Below, piece by piece: positions 6,010 to 7,324 of a DNA stretch of 7,324 bases. The stretch lies in the NCBI GenBank assembly GCA_900764025.1, contig CAAFMM010000207.1, positions 1 through 7,324 of the forward strand, given 5' to 3'. A program made the translations under genes and the position numbers. The notes under the pieces were generated by a model that was given only the letters and a program-made list of their open reading frames with translations, searched no databases and was not told where the DNA came from. This DNA is from an uncultured Collinsella sp. (lineage in GTDB: Bacteria > Actinomycetota > Coriobacteriia > Coriobacteriales > Coriobacteriaceae). The first letter of the stretch is position 1; each line of letters opens with the position of its first letter.

Positions 6010-6024
6010 TGGATACAATATCCA
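6010..6024. promoter_or_regulatory. Palindromic operator candidate TGGATA-CAA-TATCCA
   Basis: Perfect 6-bp arms flank a three-base centre. The palindrome contains TACAAT (6014-6019), a five-of-six match to a -10 box, so a bound protein would cover a GH4 promoter. No good -35 lies 16-18 bases upstream, so the promoter assignment is weak. RpiR-family regulators commonly bind A+T-rich palindromes of about this size, making the neighbouring regulator the prime candidate to bind it. Confidence 0.45.
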
Positions 6025-6073
6025 AACACAGGCGAACCATGCAATATTGAATGTGCTAATTGGGGGTTTCGAT

Positions 6074-7324
6074 ATGAAACTTACGGTCATAGGTGGCGGT
6101 GGCGTCCGCTCCATGTTTTTGGCAAAGAGCATAGCCCAGCAGGCGTCATCGCTTGGAATCGACGAACTTGTGTTTATGGACAATGATCCCGAGAAGCTGC
6201 GCATCTACGGTGGCCTTGCCGCCCATGTCTCGGGCATGCTTTGCCCCACGCTTAATTTTTCACTGACGGGCGATGCAGTCGAGGCCGTTAAGGACGCCGA
6301 TTACGTGATCACGACGATTCGCGTCGGTGGGGACCATATGCGCGTTCGCGATGAGCGCATTGCTCTTTCGCATGGGGTTCTTGGCCAAGAGACGACTGGC
6401 GCAGCCGGCGTGTCTTTTGCCATGCGCTCCGTCCCTGCGCTTGCTTCGTATTGCGAGTTAATCAAGAAGTACGCAAAGCCGGACGTCAAGGTGTTTAACT
6501 TTACTAATCCCGCTGGCGTCGTATCTCAGGCCCTACGCGATATGGGCTATGATTTTACTTATGGCATTTGCGATGCTCCCTCGGGCATGTTGCATCAGTT
6601 TGCCGAGTATAAAGGCGTTGATCCCGCATCGGTTCAGGGCGAGTGCTATGGACTCAACCACCTCTCGTTCTTCCGCAATGTGACGGTTGACGGCGAGGAC
6701 ATCATGTCCGACTTGATCCACGACGACGGGGCATATGCTCATACAGATCTTAGGTTCTTCGAGAAGGACCTCGTCCTAAATCGCGGATGCGTGCCAAATG
6801 AGTACCTATACTATTTCTACTATCGCGAGCGCGCCGTTGCCAACGTTCTCTCTTCGCCCCAGACGCGCGGTGAACTAATCGAAGAAATTAATCGAGAAAT
6901 GACGAGCGAGCTTGCATCTATCGATATTGAGAACGACTTCGAAAAAGGCCTCGCGTGCTTTGAGAAGTGGTACGGAATGCGCGAAAACAACTACATGGCG
7001 GCCGAGACGGGTATTCATCGCGACAAGCCGTGGACGTTTGACGTGTACGGCAAAGATGCTGGCGGATACGCAGGTGTTGCGCTCCGTTTCATGGATATTG
7101 CTCGCTCTGGCAAGACGCAGCAGATGATCCTGTGCGCCCCCAACAATGGCGCCATCCCCGGCCTTCTCGATACAGATGTCATTGAGTCAACGTGCGATAT
7201 CTCCACCGATGGCTGTGTACCGCATCGCGTCGAAGTCGATTCTGTGCCCGCGGGAAACCTCGAATTGATTCGTCGCGTCAAGTACTACGAGCGCACCGTG
7301 GCGCGTGGCATCGTTAACCGATCG
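6074..7324 (+). CDS. GH4 6-phospho-glucosidase (3' end cut by window), alpha type favoured
   Basis: The 417 residues seen of a usual 430-460 identify an NAD- and Mn-dependent glycoside hydrolase family 4 enzyme. It cleaves 6-phospho-disaccharides in the cytoplasm to glucose 6-phosphate plus sugar, by oxidation and elimination. Residues 1-36 are the Rossmann start: TVIGGGGVRSM (4-14) with MDND (35-38). Family motifs follow: TIRVGG (81-86), LGQETTG (103-109), FNFTNPAG (141-148), ICDAP (165-169), LNHLSFF (194-200) and PNEYLYY (241-247). Metal ligands should be Cys166 and His195. Asp167 matches the catalytic acid of Bacillus GlvA (CDMP signature), whereas 6-phospho-beta-glucosidases usually have CN[VIA]P there, so the alpha type is favoured. 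Tyr244 is the likely catalytic base by alignment with PNTYLKYY of maltose-6-phosphate hydrolases. Elsewhere, TNPAG and QETTG look more like beta-type members, so specificity is not settled. The ATG is required for an intact Rossmann loop, though its ribosome site is weak. Confidence 0.88.
   Translation, partial: MKLTVIGGGGVRSMFLAKSIAQQASSLGIDELVFMDNDPEKLRIYGGLAAHVSGMLCPTLNFSLTGDAVEAVKDADYVITTIRVGGDHMRVRDERIALSHGVLGQETTGAAGVSFAMRSVPALASYCELIKKYAKPDVKVFNFTNPAGVVSQALRDMGYDFTYGICDAPSGMLHQFAEYKGVDPASVQGECYGLNHLSFFRNVTVDGEDIMSDLIHDDGAYAHTDLRFFEKDLVLNRGCVPNEYLYYFYYRERAVANVLSSPQTRGELIEEINREMTSELASIDIENDFEKGLACFEKWYGMRENNYMAAETGIHRDKPWTFDVYGKDAGGYAGVALRFMDIARSGKTQQMILCAPNNGAIPGLLDTDVIESTCDISTDGCVPHRVEVDSVPAGNLELIRRVKYYERTVARGIVNRS

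Larger units (their letters stand above)
5899..6073. promoter_or_regulatory. Divergent control region between the RpiR and GH4 genes
   Basis: This 175-bp spacer should hold promoters for both flanking genes. Visible elements are a near-duplicated block, TTCCTTCCCGCC (5905-5916) and TTCCTTTCCCGCC (5965-5977), about 60 bp apart. The first copy is, on the minus strand, the RpiR ribosome site. Also present are the nested inverted repeats and palindrome listed separately, and CAATATTG (6042-6049). On the minus strand, TATTAT (complement of 5946-5951) is a possible -10 for the regulator without a clear -35. The GH4 ribosome site is weak, GGGGG at 6062-6066. Confidence 0.65.

Noticed and set aside
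5899..6204. 102-residue N-terminal extension of the RpiR protein to 6204
   Set aside because: It would overlap the start of the GH4 gene and cover the whole divergent spacer. The RpiR domain begins at the Met at 5898, which has its own AAGGAAG site.

Overview
The window looks like a chromosomal stretch from a high-G+C anaerobic gut actinobacterium of the Coriobacteriia, with Collinsella or a close relative the best guess. This rests on G+C-rich codon use, strong GGAGG-type ribosome sites, a fused FeoA-FeoB protein and a PTS/RpiR/GH4 sugar cluster. It is an inference from style and content; no marker gene is present. There are four genes plus one cut by the left edge. The fourth complete-looking gene, a GH4 hydrolase, runs off the right edge.

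Left part (1-743). A minus-strand gene for a zinc-ribbon, single-pass membrane protein is cut by the window start. Between it and the iron gene lie about 460 bases without a believable gene. They contain a degenerate array with a 62-bp period (about 369-616). One unit of it folds into a perfect 16-bp-stem hairpin. After the array come a sigma70-like promoter and, just downstream, two direct GGTTAGCC words resembling half of a DtxR/IdeR box, a fitting place for iron repression.

Iron gene (744-3104). One 786-residue protein carries a complete FeoA domain at its N-terminus joined to a complete FeoB GTPase/permease. It is a self-contained ferrous iron importer, probably ended by a small hairpin terminator.

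Sugar cluster (3105-7324). A plus-strand PTS enzyme II (EIIC then EIIB in one chain, alpha-glucoside/maltose type, no EIIA) converges on a minus-strand RpiR-family regulator. That regulator is divergent from a plus-strand NAD/metal-dependent GH4 6-phospho-glucosidase. The inferred pathway is uptake and phosphorylation of a disaccharide by the PTS, cleavage of the 6-phospho-disaccharide by the GH4 enzyme, and control by the RpiR protein, whose SIS domain would sense a sugar phosphate. The gene set matches the glv/mal operon of Bacillus subtilis (glvA-glvR-glvC), but the arrangement differs. The 175-bp divergent spacer holds nested inverted repeats and a TGGATA-CAA-TATCCA palindrome over a possible -10 box.

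No tRNA, rRNA, CRISPR array, insertion sequence or phage gene is visible. I see no strong evidence of a wholly new system. The least explained element is the 62-bp repeat array; the next is the unusual GH4 and EIIC active-site signatures.
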